In this document: piece by piece, positions 61,713 to 64,000 of the stretch
How positions within the stretch are numbered: the stretch's first letter is position 1
Layout of the letters: every line of letters starts with the position of its first letter
NCBI GenBank assembly: GCA_035293765.1
Contig: DATGMF010000053.1
Coordinates: 124,001-188,000, forward strand
Direction: 5' to 3'
DNA length: 64,000 bases
Origin: DASRHT01 sp035293765
GTDB taxonomy: Bacteria > Chloroflexota > Ktedonobacteria > Ktedonobacterales > Ktedonobacteraceae
Translations under genes and position numbers: made by a program
The notes under the pieces: model-generated
Database searches by the model: none
The model's input: only the letters and a program-made list of their open reading frames with translations
Told to the model about the DNA's origin: nothing

Positions 61713-63926
61713 ATGAACGCAACGAAAAAGCAACGATCAACGCTATGGGCAAGCATTCGAGGCAGGTTTCGTCGCCGCGTGCCACAGCTCATGCAGATGA
61801 ACGCTGTCGAGTGCGGAGCCGCCTGCCTGGCGATGATTCTCTGTTATTATGGGCGCAAAACCAGCGTCTCCGAGATATCGGAGTATCACGGCGTTGGGCG
61901 TGATGGGCTGTCGGCCCTCTCCATCGTCAATGCGGCCCGCAGCTATGGCCTGCGCGTGAGAGCCGTCTCCTTGCAGGAGAACGACCTGCGCTTCGTGCGT
62001 CTGCCGGCCATTGTTCACTGGGAGTTCAATCACTTCCTGGTTGTCGAGCGTTGGACTCCCCGCTATGTGGATGTGGTTGACCCTGCCGCCGGTTACAAGC
62101 GCATGACGGCGGAGGAGTTCGACGAGGGTTTTACCGGCGTCGTACTGATGATGGAGCCGGGCGTCCACTTTGCCCGTCGCTCGCGTCGTCCTGGTATCTC
62201 GTTGCGTGTCTATGTGGTGCAATATATAAAACAGGTGCCGCTGGTACTGGTGCAGATCATTGGCGCCTCACTCCTGTTGCAAGTTTTTGGGCTCTCAGTA
62301 CCTATCTTGACCAAAGTGATAATAGATCAGGTGATACCGCATGGAATGACTGCAATTCTGCCCTTGCTGGGCGTTGGTCTACTGATCATGATGTTGGCCG
62401 AACTGGTCATCGTGCTGCTGCGCGCATTCCTCTTAATCTATCTCGAAGGACGCATCGATACGCAGATCCTGCCAGGCTTTCTTGAACATCTCCTCACACT
62501 GCCCTTGCGCTTTTTCCAGCAGCGCTCCAGCGGCGATATTATGACGCGCATCTCCAGCAATGCCGCTATTCGCGGTATTATCGGCAGCAATCTTATCTCA
62601 ACCTTCCTGGATGGCAGCCTGATTATCATCTACTGGTTCATTCTGCTTTCACAATCGTTCGTTTTTAGTATGATAGTGCTAGGCATTGGCTCGCTCCAGG
62701 TGTTGCTGTTGCTGTGTACGGCGTCGAAGTTTCGCGTCTTATCGAGTCGCGAACTGGAGGCGGCGGGCAAAACGCAGGGCTACATGACCGAGATGCTCAC
62801 GGGCATAACGACGATTAAGGCCGCCGGAGCCGAGCAGCGAGCATTCGAGCGCTGGTCCAACCTGTTTTTTGAGCAACTGAATGTCACTTTGCGCATGGAC
62901 TACCTTTCCTCGACCGTTAGCATCTTTATGGGAACGCTTCAGACGCTCTCTCCCCTGCTCCTGCTCTGGATTGGGACGTTTGATGTGCTCAATGGCACGA
63001 TGCAGATCGGCACGATGCTGGCGTTGAACGCGCTGGCTGCCGCATTTCTGGCGCCCCTGAGCTCGCTGGTAAGCAGCGGACAGCAATTGCAACTGGTACG
63101 CGCGCACCTCGACCGCATCGCCGATGTAGCGGAAGCCGAGGCGGAGCAGGATGTGCAGGCGGTACGCTATCCTCCGCGCCTGTCAGGAAAGATCCGGTTG
63201 GAGCATGTATGTTTTCAATACGACGCCAACGCCCCAATGACATTGGCTGACATCAACCTGAGTATTGAGCCGGGGCAGCGCATCGCCATTGTTGGACGCA
63301 CAGGCTCGGGTAAGAGCACGCTTGGCAAGCTGCTCCTGGGCTTATGCATTCCCAGCAGCGGCGAAATTTTCTATGACGATATCTCCCTGCTCGACCTCAA
63401 CTACCAGGCTGTACGCACACAGTGCGGCGTGGTGATGCAGGATGCGAGCATTTTCAGCGGATCGATCCGGCAAAATATCGCTTTCAATAACCCCGATACT
63501 GACATGGAGTGCGTTATCAACGCGGCACGAGCGGCGGCGCTGCACGAAGATATTACGCAGTGGCCGATGGGATACGAGACCTTTGTGGCGGAAAGAGGAA
63601 ACGCGCTCTCGGGCGGGCAGCGCCAGCGGCTGGCTATTGCTCGTGCGCTGGCCCATAACCCGGCGATCCTGCTGCTCGATGAAGCCACCAGTTCTCTGGA
63701 TGTCAGCACCGAGCGTCTTGTCGAGCAAAATCTCAATGCGCTCTCATGTACTCAGATTATCATCGCCCATCGCCTGAGCACTATTCGCAACGCGGACGTC
63801 ATTCTGGTGCTTGATCAGGGACGAATTGTGGAGCGCGGCACGCATCAAGAGCTACTGGCAAAAAACGGCCACTACGCCGATCTCATTCATGACCAGCTAG
63901 CGCAAGAGGCACTGAAAGCGTCATAA
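61713..63926 (+). CDS. C39-peptidase ABC transporter (bacteriocin/leader-peptide exporter)
   Basis: A 737-residue exporter. Residues about 25-160 are a C39 peptidase with QMNAVECGAACL (C34), HWEFNHFLVVE (H107) and YVDVVDPAAG (D123), the Cys-His-Asp triad. A six-helix transmembrane domain follows (about 160-460), then an ABC domain with GRTGSGKST, LSGGQRQRL and LLLDEATSSLD. It would remove GG/GA leaders and export cores, such as the two peptides upstream. It starts 3 bases after the adaptor gene, so the two are co-transcribed. No modification enzyme (LanM, radical SAM, YcaO) is visible. Confidence 0.94.
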   Translation: MNATKKQRSTLWASIRGRFRRRVPQLMQMNAVECGAACLAMILCYYGRKTSVSEISEYHGVGRDGLSALSIVNAARSYGLRVRAVSLQENDLRFVRLPAIVHWEFNHFLVVERWTPRYVDVVDPAAGYKRMTAEEFDEGFTGVVLMMEPGVHFARRSRRPGISLRVYVVQYIKQVPLVLVQIIGASLLLQVFGLSVPILTKVIIDQVIPHGMTAILPLLGVGLLIMMLAELVIVLLRAFLLIYLEGRIDTQILPGFLEHLLTLPLRFFQQRSSGDIMTRISSNAAIRGIIGSNLISTFLDGSLIIIYWFILLSQSFVFSMIVLGIGSLQVLLLLCTASKFRVLSSRELEAAGKTQGYMTEMLTGITTIKAAGAEQRAFERWSNLFFEQLNVTLRMDYLSSTVSIFMGTLQTLSPLLLLWIGTFDVLNGTMQIGTMLALNALAAAFLAPLSSLVSSGQQLQLVRAHLDRIADVAEAEAEQDVQAVRYPPRLSGKIRLEHVCFQYDANAPMTLADINLSIEPGQRIAIVGRTGSGKSTLGKLLLGLCIPSSGEIFYDDISLLDLNYQAVRTQCGVVMQDASIFSGSIRQNIAFNNPDTDMECVINAARAAALHEDITQWPMGYETFVAERGNALSGGQRQRLAIARALAHNPAILLLDEATSSLDVSTERLVEQNLNALSCTQIIIAHRLSTIRNADVILVLDQGRIVERGTHQELLAKNGHYADLIHDQLAQEALKAS

Positions 63927-64000
63927 AAGGGATGGGTGGTCTCAGCCTCCTTTGCGGTTGAGTAGGTTGCCAGGTTTTTTCCCATTATCTCCGCCGCTCC

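Overview
The window is bacterial chromosome with long, densely packed operons and a moderately high GC content. No rRNA, tRNA or single-copy taxonomic marker is present, so the host can only be inferred. Several things fit a large-genome, monoderm-like Chloroflexota of the Ktedonobacter type: a vegetative-type sigma-70 factor, an F420/luciferase-type oxidoreductase, a system I cytochrome c maturation operon with a Cys-type CcmE, a pseudokinase-Rieske fusion, a leader-peptide/C39-transporter cluster, and many short GC-rich palindromes. This assignment is inference, not a database result.

Layout. 0-5 kb: a Tat-exported DUF1501 protein, a membrane-anchored secreted protein, a coiled-coil protein, and a sodium:solute symporter with its small DUF3311 partner. 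5.4-28.1 kb: three separate transcription units encode phage-type head genes among ordinary genes. They are the portal plus two small genes (+, 5.6-7.7 kb), an eight-gene structural operon with a protease-capsid fusion (-, 20.7-14.0 kb), and a terminase large subunit (+, 26.6-28.1 kb). Each has a sigma-70-like promoter of the form TTG...-17-TATACT. Between them lie a MacAB-like efflux operon, YdeI- and DUF1801-type stress proteins, an HD-GYP protein, a sigma factor, a CopB-type metal ATPase and an aerolysin/ETX-MTX2-like protein. I saw no integrase, replication gene or recognisable lysis gene.

28-35 kb: a HEAT-like protein, an FAD amine-oxidase-like protein, a DUF1015 protein, and a protein joining a degenerate kinase domain to an exported Rieske domain. 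35-44 kb: one long minus-strand cytochrome c maturation operon in the order ccmG, copD-like, ccmE, ccmF, ccmH, short ccmI-like, a secreted membrane protein, ccmA, ccmB, ccmC, ccmD, DUF3054. 44-59.6 kb: single housekeeping and stress genes. These include a PfpI/DJ-1 protein, LLM oxidoreductase, DinB protein, hydrolase, SDR with a QueA-like gene, a kinase with a VWA protein, an ArsS radical-SAM pair, an amidase and a class II aldolase.

60.3-63.9 kb: the most unusual locus. Two small genes share an ELTDE-type leader ending in Gly-Ala but have unrelated cores, one of them almost pure His/Asn. A short HlyD-like protein and a C39-peptidase ABC exporter follow. No maturation enzyme is visible before the window ends.

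Non-coding structure is rich. There are about five copies of a roughly 170-210 bp MITE-like element with GTAGGGACC termini, several GC-rich palindromes, and three copies of a conserved ~100 bp element next to unrelated start codons. That element holds a promoter-like segment and a hairpin.
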